Both the position numbers and the translations under genes were made by a program. The notes beneath the pieces were generated by a model, which searched no databases, was not told where the DNA came from, and worked only from the letters and a program-made list of their open reading frames with translations. A stretch of 64,000 bases of DNA, from assembly GCA_020746835.1 (NCBI GenBank), contig JAGPNK010000034.1:62001-126000 (forward strand), given 5' to 3'. This DNA is from Stachybotrys elegans. Its lineage: Eukaryota; Ascomycota; Sordariomycetes; Hypocreales; Stachybotryaceae. Positions 10,903 to 22,839 of the stretch are shown piece after piece. Every line of letters begins with the position of its first letter. Within the stretch, counting starts at the first letter, position 1.

Positions 10903-13900
10903 ATGGAGGGCCTAGGAGCAGCAGCAGCCGTGTTCCAATTGACAGGTCTGAGCTTCAAGGTGTTTCGATTTGTCCAGGACCTGAATGATGTCCCCGATCG
11001 CTTAACATCTCTCCTTCAGCAGCTGGGGATGGAGATTGACTCAGCCAACCGTATCCTCCGGGCAGACTCCCACGTTTTCAATAAGCTCACTGCTACTCAA
11101 TATGCTCACTTATCTGGCCCAGCCATAGAGGCTCGAAAGGCTGCCATGGACCTGCATCTTAAAGTGGAACCATTTGTCCAGTTCTTTGATGGACAGGCCG
11201 CCAGCCGCTCGCCAAAGCGAGTTATTAAAAACACGAAAAAAAGACTTGCAGCGCTGTTTTCCGAGAAGGATATAGAAGACAAGATTCGTGTTGTGGAAAG
11301 GCTCAACCAGATTCTTCTACGTGAGCTTCATCTCGCCGGATTCGAAACCCAGGCATTTCTGCGCCACGAGATACAGATGATTCGAGATACCCAAGTCGCC
11401 AGCTCCAACTCGAACCGGGAAGGAATCTCCTGCCTGAATGACACAGCAGACAGGACAAGAGACAGCATCCAAGTCTTGCGGTCCAGTGTTGACATTGCCC
11501 AGTTGGCGATTGAGCACGTCGAGAAGGAAATAGCACATACGGGACAGGGAATCACGTCCCATTTCGAGCTTTTCAACAATAAGCTCAACGATGTCGTCAG
11601 GTCTCAACAAATATCGCGACAACAGAACTACGAGCTTATTGAGCAAGGCGCCCTTCTACCTGAGATCTATCGGCAATTGGAAACTTTGACCATGCGTCAA
11701 GCACAGACCGGTCCTGTACATGTTGTGGATACACTCGAATCAACATTTCGAGTTGACACTGACCGTGGCACTGCTTCTCTCCGTACCTCGCATTACCGCC
11801 AAGATCCTGCTACAGGAGTGGCATACATTGCAAGGAATGGTTCTCGTCCAAGACCACAAATATGCACCTGCCACTGGACGCGCGAACCTCGGCGGTCGTG
11901 GAAATTACTCGGAAGCCGCCAGCTCCAGGTTCACACTGGCGTTGACCGAGATTGTGCTATACACGGAAAGCAGCAAACCTGGGGATTTTTCGTTGAGATT
12001 AAGCTCAACCCTCTCATCCATGGAACACTAGGACTTTCGCTGGGCTGGCTTGGTGGCAAGACCGGCTGGAACATGACTAGCCCAATGTCATTCCGTGTTG
12101 TCATGCCAAGATCTCAATGCCCGACTCTACAGGTTTTTGACAGCTTCTTCAGATCGGTGGCCCAGCTCAATACCTCCACCGACGGCAGCCCTCAGGGACC
12201 AGTTACTACTCTTGGATATAACCAGTCGCGCGGTGTCCCACCCGAGTTGTGGAACTTCACTCCTTTGAACATCTCCAGACATGACCTGCTCTACGAGTTG
12301 AGAAAATTGTGCAGCGAGTTCGAAGAAACACTCGAAGCGGGCGTGACTTCAGGCTGTGACCGTGATGAAAACGGGTGGTCAATACTTAGCGTAAGCGTCC
12401 CTAACGATGTTCAGGAAGGCGAAGCGCAAAGTTACTGACGCCGTTGAACAGGAGTTTGCACACATTTGTCATTTTCTGTACGGAAGCTGGAGACCTTTGT
12501 TCGATGGCAAGGCGGACTTGGAGATTACAGAAGTATTGTCTCGTCTGGCTCAACTGACACTTTGCACAGAAGTCGATCCCATGGATATACCGATCTTACC
12601 CCAAATAGATTGGGAGAATCTGAAGAAGGATCCACCGACACTAGAATATGACTGGACGTATCCGTATTTGCTAGAGCGATGGACGCCTCTTTCTATACTT
12701 TACAACACCCAATTCCTGCATCTTATTAGTTCGAGCCAACCAATTCGTAACTTATTCAGCAAATACCAGGAATCACTCATCCTCGAGCACGATTATCCAT
12801 GGGGAGAACGGCGAAGTATGTCCAAAGATGATATCGAGATGGCTAGTGATTATCTCTCGTTCTGGATCACGTTTCCCGAAATCACACTCGGTTCGTCCTC
12901 CATAATCATGATTAGTGCGCTGGGCGTGTCCATTACCTAACATCCCCAGCACATGATTTCTCCGTTCTACAGCTAGCAATCCTCGAGAGATCCTATGACC
13001 GATTGACTGGTCTGTGGACTCGATATTCCAGCCACGACCAGTCCAACTCGCCTTGGGAACTCACGTATCTTGCCATTGGCTGGCCCGAGGGTTTGGAATT
13101 TCTCGTCAGCAATGGATGCTCGATCCTCCAAGCTTGGCAAGTCACCTGCTACAGGAAGGATCTTGCATCTGCTTCAATGCTACTGGAACTGAACCCAACA
13201 CGTTTGTTGGAACAAGTCTTCCTATCATTAAGCCCAAGGAACTCTCTCGGGATCTCAATGTTAGCCACAGCCAGCCTCTGCAAACCTGCGTTTCGCCTAC
13301 TTATCAAGAAACTTCGTGAGCTCCTTTCCAATCGAACAGGGAGAGTCGGCAAGGATGATATACCTTCAACTGCTTCAGAGGCTGGCGCTTACCGGATGTT
13401 TTCTCCTCACTGTATACGAGATCTTGTCAGGAGAGCCCCTGCCGTGATGAGTCGCAAAGACTCTTGGTCCCTATGCGACATCGTTTATGCTGAGGGCTTC
13501 ACCGATCTAGCCCAGCCTTGTCATCATGGCCTGACCCCTGTTCAAGAGCTCTGCGAAAGAATGGGTTCTGGATCCTGGCCCCACCTTTGGCATAGAGTTT
13601 CAACATACTTATCATGGTATTTGAGCAAAGGCGCCAGTCCGCTCTTGGGGGTTGTCAAGCCCCACGAGTTGTTATTGTGGCCACACGCTGCCTTCTATGT
13701 TTTCTGGCAAATACGCTTTGAATTTCAGGGTTTCTTTTTCGAGTACCCGAAAGAACTTTTCGAGTCAATTGTGAAGGATGGTTGCTGCTGTCTATGCTCT
13801 GTCGGAGGCTGCACGCCAGCTATGGTCATGTGGCGGCTACCTGCGCCATGTCACACTGTTTGGTACAACCGTAAGCCGTGCTGCTCTGCCAGATTAGTCC

Positions 13901-14550
13901 TACGCCCGGCGATTCTTCGCTATTATCTTCGGATGAGTGAGGTTACGCGGCTCAAGTTGGAAGCGTGCTACTATGCAATCGCCCGACTGGAGATATTTGA
14001 TCGACTCGGCCTCAAACACACATGCTGCTATACGCAGGAACCTATCTGGAGGCGATCTTCACCGCCAGAAGCTGCGCCGCAGAGCTCATCTGATGTGAAG
14101 GTAGCACAGGGTTGGCTGCAAAGGCTTCTCATGCAATATCGCAATCTGAGGAGTGTGTTTTGTCTGTGGCCCATCCGCAAGTTCTGGGGGCTATGGTGGA
14201 AACTCGTCGATGTCCATCTTCCACCATTACCAAATCAATGCATTGACGATTGCCGGTTTTACAAAGAGTGGCAAAGACATGCGAAGGATAAATCCGGATC
14301 GGACATACAATGCCCACCGCGGATGAACCGTAGTCCAGCATCCCAAGCTACTGAGCGCAAGAGCATATATGTCAAGCAGATAATGTGGGACGACCTAAGG
14401 CGCTGTCTACACCGTGCAGCAGACTGGAAGCAAAGCAAAAGGCTTTGGAGGACAGGCCGACTCATGTCAAAGCCGAAGATGAGATTCTTGAAAGTGGCTC
14501 AGCTGAATAGATTGCGGCTGTCCAATGAGGCAGCGTGGGAGGGTGTTTGA
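10903..14550 (+). CDS. Fungal STAND N-terminal domain / ankyrin-like protein
   Basis: Proposed join: 10903-12390, 12452-12890, 12950-14550, giving 1175 aa with phases 0 and 1 consistent. Intron 1 has GTAAGC..ACAG and a CTGAC branch site. Intron 2 has GTTCGT..CCAG with a CTAAC-like branch. The N-terminus (residues 1 to about 45, with AAAAVFQLTGLSFKVF and LQQLGMEI) matches the helical 'fungal N-terminal domain of STAND proteins'. A long helical, coiled-coil-prone stretch follows (about 100-270). From about residue 490 there are ankyrin-like pieces: DENGWSILS, then WELTYLAIGWPEGLEFLVSNG, and later HGLTPVQELCER. No NACHT or P-loop is visible. Such proteins are considered sensors of non-self or cell-death regulators; a precise role is not known. 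It is the only apparently unbroken gene in the 4-16 kb stretch. Confidence 0.75.
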
Positions 14551-15565
14551 CAGTATTAAGGTACTATAAAGTGTTTAACTCTTATACAAATCAGTATCAT
14601 TAACTTTACACATTCACCTAACCTGGCCAGCATGACGGCATCTTAGACAGCTACCTGCCCTTGGGGTAGCACTCTCACATAAAGTTTTGCCAGCAGCTGG
14701 ACCTGGCGCCTTATGTCCTTTCTAGGATTTCCCCCGGCGTTGAACAATTCATCATCATCATCATCTCACATAAAGTTTGGCCTTGTGGCCGAGAATAGGT
14801 ATAGCAGTAGAAACGCAGGTTGCTCAGCGGCTGCTCGGCCCGTGTAGCTGCGCATCAGCGCTCCCGATCCACCCAACTGTATGGTGAACTTGAGCTCACG
14901 TTTATGTTGGTGTGACGATGCTGAACGCGAGGCCCAGTGGCATGGTTGGCTCTGGCCATGGAGTGGACAGAGAGTGAGCTAGGGCAGAATGCCAAAGAGA
15001 TGAAGGCGGTAGCGGTGACAACGTGAAAAGGTCGCGGCAGGTTATATATGGCCAAGAGGGTCCATGGATATGGAACCTGGCGACGTGTGTCGCGCCAGAG
15101 GTGGATTCACTAGTGCGACGCTGAGGCTTGCGGTGCCGTGGCTGGGCTGCTGCTCGGCGACGTGGATCGGGGGGAATACATAGTATCTGTTGGCCGTCGG
15201 CGTGCGGAAGCCGCCGTCTCTCGGGTTGCCGATTGTGAAAGACCTGCTTGTGTTTGAGAGACTAAGGTAATGTGGACGCTGATCGAGCTTGAGAGAGCAT
15301 TGAACGAGTCCTTCCCCGGATCGATAATAGAGTGGAAACTAGAGTAAGACTGACCCGGCTGAAAGGAGGCTGAAAGGAGAAAGTCGTTGGCCAGGGAAAA
15401 AGACAAGTTTCATGTCAAGGTTCTGAAAAGAAGCTTGCAGTGACGGACTACTGTACATGTACAAGCATCTTCACAGTAGCATCCTCCTATTCTAATAAGC
15501 CTAAGTTTCTACGACCGAGTACTGGGCAGGAAAGGGTGGTTGAAGTTTGCTAATATATTAAGCCA
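14551..15565. other. Intergenic, low-complexity patches
   Basis: Contains an (ATC)n run near 14747-14766 and two short similar stretches (ctcacataaagttt) near 14669 and 14764. Open frames on the minus strand (14855-15055, 15110-15406) are Ser/Thr/Ala-rich without domain or conserved start context, so I do not call genes. Confidence 0.4.
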
Positions 15566-16087
15566 CTAATTATAATGCGTAATAGAGTTATGGCGTGAGC
15601 CACCGCTTACCCTTCTATTGAGAGTCATGTTCCGTGATGAGGCCAGGCACTTCTCCCAGGACTCCGCATCCAAGCTTCCGTCCAACCAGACAGCAAGAGC
15701 CTCGTCAGCCTTGGCCTTCAGGGCAGCTTCGTCCTCGATCCTTAAAGCAAACACATTAGCAATGAGTACACCAAATATAAAGATGAAACTTATAGGTTAA
15801 TAAGTTCCAAGTTATATATCTCTCATAGCATACCAGTGGTCTTACCGGCGAGCTGAGTTAATAGCTAAGATCTTGGGGAAGATCATCTCCCCAATAACCC
15901 ACTTATGCTGGGCGGGGGAGAGTGACCGCGTCCTAATGATCTCCCATGGAGTCGCTCTAGGAGTAGCTCTAAGTCTGGCTCGTATCAATCCAGTAGGAAT
16001 CATTGTACAAGATGAATTGGAGGAAGGTGTTATCACGACCAAAGCCTTGACGAGGCGGCAAGGAGAAGAGTTGCGGGAGATAGCCAA
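15566..16087 (-). pseudogene. Unidentified coding fragments
   Basis: Two minus-strand open stretches, 16087-15842 and 15754-15566, are separated by about 90 bp that could be an intron. The first contains RARLRATPRATPWEIIRTR and HKWVIGEMIFPK. The second contains EAALKAKADEALAVWLDG and ESWEKCLASSRNMTLN. They have a protein-like composition but no family I can name. Because neither has a good start and the flanks are relic sequence, I list them as a probable gene fragment. Confidence 0.25.
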
Positions 16088-16507
16088 GGTGACGAGAGAA
16101 AAGTACCTCTTGCATTCTATATCAAGGCGGCCATTATGTTCATCTCATAACAAAGATAAGCACTTACTGAAATTGAACTCATGTCTATATGAAATACACT
16201 TTTGAACGATAAGGGCAGAGTGGGTGGACCTCTATGTCTGAGGACACTATTGTAATACTATTCCTAGCTGAGTCGTCGACCGCCCTCAGGCTGGAGCACG
16301 ACACAGGTCACCCTGCTGTTGCCTTTGTGCTAGCAGTCTACACGGGCAGTCGGTTACAAGCGCATTTATACAGGTATTCAACGTTGAAGATGTGCGTCGT
16401 CGTTACAGAATGTAGTGGTGTCTTCCCACCTTGCTTGGAGCATCCATTACCATGTCAACACACACCATCCAAGGGTTTCTCAGTTCTACCCACTGTATTT
16501 GAAAGAC
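16088..16507. other. Spacer with no gene seen
   Basis: Nothing recognisable lies between the unidentified fragments and copy C of the dispersed repeat. Confidence 0.35.
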
Positions 16508-16620
16508 ATTTTCTAACCAATTGTTATCTATTGATCTGATATCGTCTTTATCATCAGCGGGGGCCTCCTTGAAGTCACTGGTCTGTATCCCATTGGGGCA
16601 TACGAACGGGAAATCCCACA
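16508..16620 (-). repeat. Dispersed ~112-bp repeat, copy C
   Basis: It is about 89-90% identical to copies A and B. Its minus strand reads YMWDFPFVCPNGIQTSDF and DIRSIDNNWLEN without a stop. It ends about 45 bp before the start of the metallo-beta-lactamase-like relic, so all three copies abut broken genes. Confidence 0.85.
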
Positions 16621-16663
16621 TATATATAGGGGCTAATTTAGCAGATATAGGGTAGATACAAGC

Positions 16664-19600
16664 TTGCTCCTCCCGCACACTTACAAAGGGATAAAATATA
16701 TCACCGCCCCGGGTCATTATGAATTCCCGGATGGAAGGTTCATGATCCAAGCCATTGTGGTCACTCATTGGGACGAAGACCATTATGAAGGGTTCACTAG
16801 GGACCCAGCTCAAACTGCCATTGATGCTACGCCTAAGCATAAGCCTATTCACACAGATACCATGGATAGAATAAAATGGCAAAATGAAGAAAGAATCGCG
16901 CTTTACTAGATTCTACTTCCCGAACTTGTATGCAGATTCCATGCACTTAAACAGACCTCCCATGAAAAGCGGGAAACAGTATCTCACGCTAGACAAGAAG
17001 GGGAGAAGAGGATTGTTAGCATCAATGCCATCTTGGGCAAAGACACTGCTGAGTGGGTTCCCTTGCAAAGTTCTACGCTGTCAAGGACAGCAGACTAAAC
17101 AAAATCAGCATTTAGAACGTTCTGGAAGTAAATTTCTTCACCGGTGAAGGCATCAGGGGCAAAATTCCAAGCCTGCAGCGCCAGCAGACCAAATCGACCT
17201 CAACCCGCCGGGACCAAACAGGCCGGGGACTCATTACATTGGTGTCTGTATGAAGACATTCAGCAGTATGGTGGAAAAGCCGCCTGGAAGCGAATCAGAT
17301 GAAGCTACAAACTCAGAGGACAGTGGAGAGAGTAGCAATGACCCAGATGGAAAAGGCGGCCATGGTATTATGCCGGAACACCCGACCCGCACAAGCAAGT
17401 ACTCGACTGTGGCGGATATCCTGTGGCCCAAGCCAACAGGCAAAGTGCGGTGCTCTCATTACTTTACTGGCGTTGCCGATGAGAACTCAGAAAAAGAGCT
17501 CATCTCCTGGCCGAACCAAGACCTCAAGAGTGGTGACATGAGCATGAAGGTCAGCCACCACGGCTCGCGCTTGTCTACCCTGACCGAGGCTTTTCTCAAA
17601 CCCAAGAACATCATCATATGTAATCCAAACGGACGTTTTTCCATCCCAGTAAGCTTCGAACCAAGATTGCTACTGATCTCCCTCAGGGAGCAATGTCGTA
17701 CGGTATTATGAAGGAACCAATGTAGAGCTAATATAACGTGGTAGATTGGGAGCTGGTGTTCTCCGCGGCAATTTATTGTCGTCTCAATTCTTTCAGGTCA
17801 CATGGCTCGCCAAACATCTACGCTTACAAATACCCATTCTACTTCAAAACTCAAGGTGAAAACTATACCGTACTCAAGGGCAGACTGCGTGACACTCATA
17901 AATTCTCTGAGTATCCGGCTGGCAAACCTAGTCGCTGGCTCAAATGGCTGGTGGACCAATATGACGCGGATCAAATACCGCAACGTCGCGGGAGAAAGGC
18001 GGAACAAGATGCTCATGACTCTTCTCCAGAGCCGGTGGGAGGACTGGGCATATCCAGGTCCAAAGCACCAGATGGGCGGTGTGAACAACGTCAGTCTTGG
18101 TCAGATTCAGCAAGATTACATAAAAGTGGTGAACTCGACCAACAACGATCAAACCGACGGCAAGATGGAATATTATACATATCGCAATCGAGCGATGAAA
18201 AATGCGATCCGCCGCCCACGCCGAATAACACAGCTCAAATCAAAGCGAGGAGCGTCAACAATTCTGTCGGCATGTCTGCCCTGGATGCCTTCGGCTCGCC
18301 TCTGAACCCCATTCCGTGGATGCTGGGTCCCAGTCTGCCCTCTAACAAGTTGACCACCGGTGGCCTCGAGCTCAAATACATAAAGCCAGATACGAAATGG
18401 CCATGAGCATAGAGGGCGTTCTCGCGGTACCGCCCAAACCAGATCCCAGTCGTAGCGTCGAAGTGGACGTTGACGAAGACTGTGTGGTAGATCCCCCACA
18501 GAACGAGCAAGACGAGGGACCCGCAAGTTCGGGAATAAAACAAATGTAATCCTAACACCGGACTGGGGCGATGAAACATCAGCCATAGACAAAAGCCACA
18601 AGATCGAGAAATTGAAGACAGCAGTCCCAGAGGGCCCTACCATTATCTGTTATGAGCCACCACCTCGATTTGCCAACTGGTACATCCTATGCTCTGGGCT
18701 TACCACTGACAAGCTCAAGAAGAGGTGCGGAGAATTTTCCAACTATTCTAATCTCGACAGCCAGAGAAGCAGCTGGGACGGGTTTATCTGGACCCTACGG
18801 CACAGCAGTCTCTCTCACTGCCAACCCTAAAGATGGCCAAAAGGGTCACCTCATCCCTTTTGACGAGTCGAATTAGATAGGCGAGTTCCTCACCCACGCC
18901 GTTGGAGCAACCGGCGTTTCCATGATCAATCCCGATGGACAATGGCCGGGACCGAACTGCGGTATTGACGGCTTTCAATTGGGTATTGACGTTCCGATCG
19001 TTCAGGCCCTAAGTGATCACGAAACTTTGACACTAGCAATCGTAGATGCTACCGCGATGACGCAGACTTTGGTGTTCAGTACGACTGAGCTCGCACTCTA
19101 AATGCATTCTCAGGCAGCAAAGCATGGCTCTATGGTCTAAGAGATGGCCAGACTGCACTGGTGCTGGGGCTTGTGCCGCCAGTAGTGCCACCGACGGAGC
19201 GTGGTCAAACAGATAGCCCGCCTCTTGTGACTCTCGTAACATTGATTGAGATGGCGGGGTTAAGACACCTCATAGGCACAGATAATCCGCTACTGCCTTT
19301 GGATAAAATGTACTTCACACCGCCCCTAACTGGCGCAGAAGTTGCCGGCAGGAGGAATGCGATCTGGATCATCCCTCGGATGGGCCTCAAGACGATCCTG
19401 CGGCTGCAGCTGGATATGCATTCCCAGCAACAAGGTGCCCTGACGGAGCTTCTTGCAGGCGTTTTCGGAAACCTCTTCAGGCTTGAAAAAGTCACAGCCA
19501 TGATCAAGAAGAGGGCTAAGTGGAGCTCGAGCGAGTCTGACGACTTGTGGCCCCGTCCTTCGAAGTCCCGAGTCCTTACCCCGCGCACCCCCTCTTCCCC

Positions 19601-19797
19601 CCTTGCATCCGATGAGGGTGATCCGAAGACCCATTCTGCCGAATTTTCCTATAAGGAGTCAGCTGCCCGCCGGGAAGATGGAATCAATCAGCATTCTCTC
19701 TCCCTCTTCCGAGCGCTTTTAGCATTGATTGACGCGAGTGATTGTTCAGATCGAGATCCATTGCGAGGTAAGCCCCCTTTCAGCTGTTGTGAGTTGT
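16664..19797 (+). pseudogene. Metallo-beta-lactamase-fold protein with DUF6603-like tail, N-terminal part
   Basis: The N-terminal part has THWDEDHYEG (near 16770), the HxxxDH metal-binding signature of the metallo-beta-lactamase fold. MKVSHHGSRLSTL near 17550 is the HHGS motif typical of ComEC-like members. Further in-frame pieces follow in at least four frames: INPDGQWPGPNCGIDGFQLG near 18930, ALVLGLVPPVVPPTE near 19160, and LRHLIGTDNPLLPLDKMYF with IWIIPRMGLKTIL near 19260-19400. The last pieces resemble the start of DUF6603 proteins as I remember them. Stops and frameshifts (for example near 16900, 17150, 18404 and 18875) make it a pseudogene. Missing downstream sequence reappears in part at 26433-28131, beyond an unrelated set of genes. 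The enzyme's substrate is unknown. Confidence 0.6.
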
Positions 19798-19876
19798 GAA
19801 GAAGCTAGGCTCTGATCATTTTGTTTCAGCCAGCGCACAAGCCGACTACTCGGTCGTGATGCAACATAGTGTGGCC

Positions 19877-20923
19877 ATGTCGGCAGAACCAAGTCAAGCC
19901 CTGTGGCTGCACCCGGACGGCCACCTCAGCATCACCAAGGTCCATGTCCAACATGAACTCCAAGCTGGCGAGGCCCTCGTGGAGGTGCTGTACTCCGGGG
20001 TGAACCCTGCTGATACGGAGCATGCCGCTCTTGGGGTGCATTCAACTGTGGCCGGCTATGACTTCTGCGGAAGGGTCAAGGCTTGTGGTCCCCTATGTTC
20101 CTACCAAGTAGGGGATGTCATCGCAGGATGCACGCCGACCGGTTTGAATCGACCAGCAATTTTTGGATCTCACCAAGATTTCATCATCTATCCCAACAAC
20201 TTGGCTTTCAACGTACCATCAACAATGCCACTTGCCCACGCGGCATGCCTCATGGTAACTACGCGAACCGCGGCCGATGCATTATTTAATTTGTTCGGTC
20301 TACCCCTACCGGGTGAGGATGCAGCCAATATAGGACAGGGCGCCCTACTTGTATGGGGAGCTGGCACCAGCTTGGGTCTAGCAACTGTACAGTTTGCAAA
20401 AGCCGTCGGCGTGAGCACTATTATTGGCACAGCTTCAAAACCCAACCACGAACTCTTGAAGCGGCTCGGCTGCACAGAATGCTTCGACTACAGAGATGGA
20501 AATGTCGTTGAGGGCATTCAAAAGTGGGCAAAGACACGATCTGAGAAGATCTGCTGGGTCATGGACGCCGTGGGATCATCGTCTGCAAGAACGGCTGAAA
20601 TTGCTGCCTCCTGTGGTTCCCCAGACGCCAAAGTTGTCACGGCCCGTTTTCATCCTAAGTATGCGATGCCACTGGCAATGACTGAGGACGATAATACTTT
20701 TGAACTTGAGCACATTGGCAAGACCACAGTTCCGGCAAGGCGCGAGGACGCGAAGAGGGCACAAGAAGCTCTCCTCTGGGCTGTCAGAAACTATGGCGTT
20801 CGCTTTGAACTTCCTGTGGTCAACGTACTTGACAGTAGCCTGGAAGATGCCGTTCAGATGATTGAGAAGATACGCGCGGGTAGTGCTGGACTTGGGAAAT
20901 TTGTTCTCAAACACCCACTCTAA
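19877..20923 (+). CDS. Medium-chain dehydrogenase/reductase, trans-enoyl-reductase type
   Basis: The product is 348 aa from the ATG at 19877 (MSAEPSQALWLHPDGHLSIT). An upstream in-frame ATG at 19859 is possible, but the second start fits the family length (about 350-370 aa). The N-terminal GroES-like fold (VEVLYSGVNPADTEH, GYDFCGRVKACG) precedes a Rossmann motif WGAGTSLGLATVQFAKAVGV near residue 160. The C-terminal helix AVQMIEKIRAG and the end GKFVLKHPL are typical. Catalytic zinc ligands are not apparent, as in stand-alone enoyl reductases that assist PKS or PKS-NRPS enzymes with NADPH. The frame is unbroken and without introns. The neighbours are a P450 relic and a Zn-cluster relic, which supports a role in a former biosynthetic cluster; no synthase gene is present in the window. 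Confidence 0.8.
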   Translation: MSAEPSQALWLHPDGHLSITKVHVQHELQAGEALVEVLYSGVNPADTEHAALGVHSTVAGYDFCGRVKACGPLCSYQVGDVIAGCTPTGLNRPAIFGSHQDFIIYPNNLAFNVPSTMPLAHAACLMVTTRTAADALFNLFGLPLPGEDAANIGQGALLVWGAGTSLGLATVQFAKAVGVSTIIGTASKPNHELLKRLGCTECFDYRDGNVVEGIQKWAKTRSEKICWVMDAVGSSSARTAEIAASCGSPDAKVVTARFHPKYAMPLAMTEDDNTFELEHIGKTTVPARREDAKRAQEALLWAVRNYGVRFELPVVNVLDSSLEDAVQMIEKIRAGSAGLGKFVLKHPL

Positions 20924-21297
20924 TATATTACTGGTTGTTTTCTGCTAGAAAGCAGTCATCTTCTGCCCGCAATCATTCCACCAATCAAACATGCAGCGGG
21001 GGGGGGGGGGGGGGGGGGGCAATATTGTCGTATGCCGCGTCTAGGAACTCGCGCTGGCTCTGTCTGAGGCTTTTCTACAGCCTCCCTCACTCTCTTCCCG
21101 GTGAGCTGAGCGAAAATCGACGAGCCGGGCGACGTGCCTGTCTGCCACCCATTCCTTTATCACGACCCTATTGACAGGTGCAATATGAGTAATAGCTTGG
21201 CTTGGTCAGCTTCAGGGAGTGATGCAGCTGGGCCGCATTCAAGGTAAACAGCTTTAACAATGCGACCTGTACCGCCGAAGACTCTTCCCATCTCGCC
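20924..21297. other. Intergenic with G homopolymer
   Basis: A run of 22 G (20998-21019) lies 75 bp after the reductase stop. Otherwise I see no feature. Homopolymers of this length are common sites of assembly or sequencing error. Confidence 0.6.
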
Positions 21298-21384
21298 ATG
21301 AATAAGTTATTCCGGGTAATCCAGCTCAACGTCAAAAAGCAAGGAACGATACAGGACAGTTTGATGAACGACGAAGAACATGAA
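21298..21384 (+). mobile_element. Non-LTR (Tad1-type LINE) ORF2 fragment
   Basis: The start of an open frame reads FRVIQLNVKKQGTIQDSLM followed by NDEE. This closely resembles the first residues of the endonuclease/reverse-transcriptase protein of Tad-clade LINE elements as I remember it. The similarity stops after about 28 residues; what follows up to 21735 is open but unlike the endonuclease. It is a small dead fragment, not a gene. Confidence 0.45.
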
Positions 21385-21859
21385 AAGAGGGCGAGTGTTG
21401 ATTGTGCTCCCTGCTTATTCCCCTGTCCAAGGAATTGTGCATATGGCCAGCCCAGCCTGCGAAGAGTAAAGGCATTTCATCAATTGGTCCAGAGATACAA
21501 GGGTGGCTTACTTGAACAGGGGATATTGAGCAGGGAAGGACATACAGGGGTACGGACTTTGAACGCCATAGAGACGTTTCACTACAAACCCGTAGCACCC
21601 TCCAAGCCAGGTCTCGTAGTTCTTTCATTGCCAGTATTGAAACTTCTTCATCGCAGCATGCTCATGCCAGTTGCCCGCGCGAGGAATTACCCAGCAAGAG
21701 AAGATAAGCAATCGCCACTTCCCTCGCAAGGATAAGTGGAGGTTTTGAACTAAATATGCTCGGGGTATTTCAGAACCAAGCATGCAGTACCTATGGCATA
21801 GATCGCGCGCACTTGATGCGACTGTCCCACACATGAAGACTGGCCAGATTGCGACCTTA

Positions 21860-22839
21860 TTACTCGTACTCTTTGAAGATAGACTGAGCTTGTCTGTATT
21901 CGTTGTCGACAACGGTCTGATGTTCCGGGGACCGGATCACGAGCGAAACTGGGAAAGGTTTTGGGGCTGTCAAGACATCGTTGGTCCACTGAGTTTCGAT
22001 CGAATCGTCAGTGTCCTCCACCTTTAGGTGTTGACCTGTCTCAGCATGGATGCCTGGCGTGATGTCAATGGCCCAGATAATCTTGGTGACGTTGATGATC
22101 TGACTCTGGTGAGCCTCTTGATTGGGAACAAAGGGCGACAACAGCGTCTTACCAAGGAGTTCTCCGCTAGATGCTGACCCGGACAAATAAGTCTTCCTGC
22201 GCCGAAGGCCACAGCCTTCCGTCTACCTTCAGTTGACTGAACATCCTTGCGGTAGCCAAGTGAGTTTGTTTCGTAACGCTCTAGCAGGAACTCGTGCGGT
22301 GACTTGTAAGTGTCAGGGTCATGGTTGATCGCCCTATCACATGAGTAAGCTAGATGACCAAATCATCACGAACAGTGCGGCCCTCACCATTTATTCGCTG
22401 TGAAAATCGTGCCCTGCTTAAAATGAAACTGATTATACGTATCGTCTTCAGATATGACAACTTAGTATGTGTAAGGCTGCATGCGCGCTCGGAAGGCCAT
22501 ACCTTTTATCAGGCTGTGTGCAATGCCTCCTGCAGCGACTTGTCGCCAGCGAAGAACCCGGGATGAATTCAGCCTAGCTTGAATTGCCACACCATGGGGA
22601 GGAGATATGCTTTCGACGTTGGAATCTGTAGGAGGTTACCTGTCAAGACAGGATTAGTAACCGACCAGATAAGACTTAGATGGTGTGTACCGATCAATGG
22701 CCAGGCAGGGGGGCCTGGAGGTAGCTTCTTCGACGCACGGGCCTGGAGGTAGCTTCTTCGACGCACGGGCCTGAACGCCGCGGAACGTCACAAAAGCTGT
22801 GATGGCAACAAGTACGACAGTTGCAGAGAGAAGATCCAT
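21860..22839 (-). pseudogene. Cytochrome P450 pseudogene with internal deletion
   Basis: The N-terminus (22839 downward) has a membrane anchor, LLSATVVLVAITAFVTF, and the Pro-rich hinge KKLPPGPPAWPLIG. The hinge is disrupted by a 28-bp tandem duplication. The C-terminal part starts near 22560 with VLRWRQVAAGGIAH, continues EDDTYNQFHFKQGT and INHDPDTYKSPHEFLLERY, and reaches the haem-binding FGAGR-ICPGQHLAEN near 22190. The tail ENEYRQAQSIF-like sequence ends near 21860. Everything between hinge and VLRW (substrate-recognition region, I helix, most of the ExxR region, roughly 300 residues) is missing, and a frameshift follows the haem motif. It belongs to the class of microsomal fungal P450s used in secondary metabolism; the subfamily is not determined. 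Confidence 0.85.
22713..22768 (-). repeat. 28-bp tandem duplication in the P450 hinge
   Basis: Positions 22713-22740 and 22741-22768 are identical (unit begins gcctggaggtagcttcttcg). Because 28 is not a multiple of three, it shifts the frame just after the proline-rich hinge and alone would inactivate the gene. Confidence 0.95.

Noticed and set aside
15110..15406. 98-codon minus-strand frame as a secreted peptide
   Set aside because: Low-complexity Ser/Thr/Ala composition, no signal peptide of good quality and no splice sites that improve it.
21298..21735. 145-codon frame as a protein-coding gene
   Set aside because: Only the first ~28 residues make sense, as a LINE fragment; the rest is unlike any protein and lacks codon bias.
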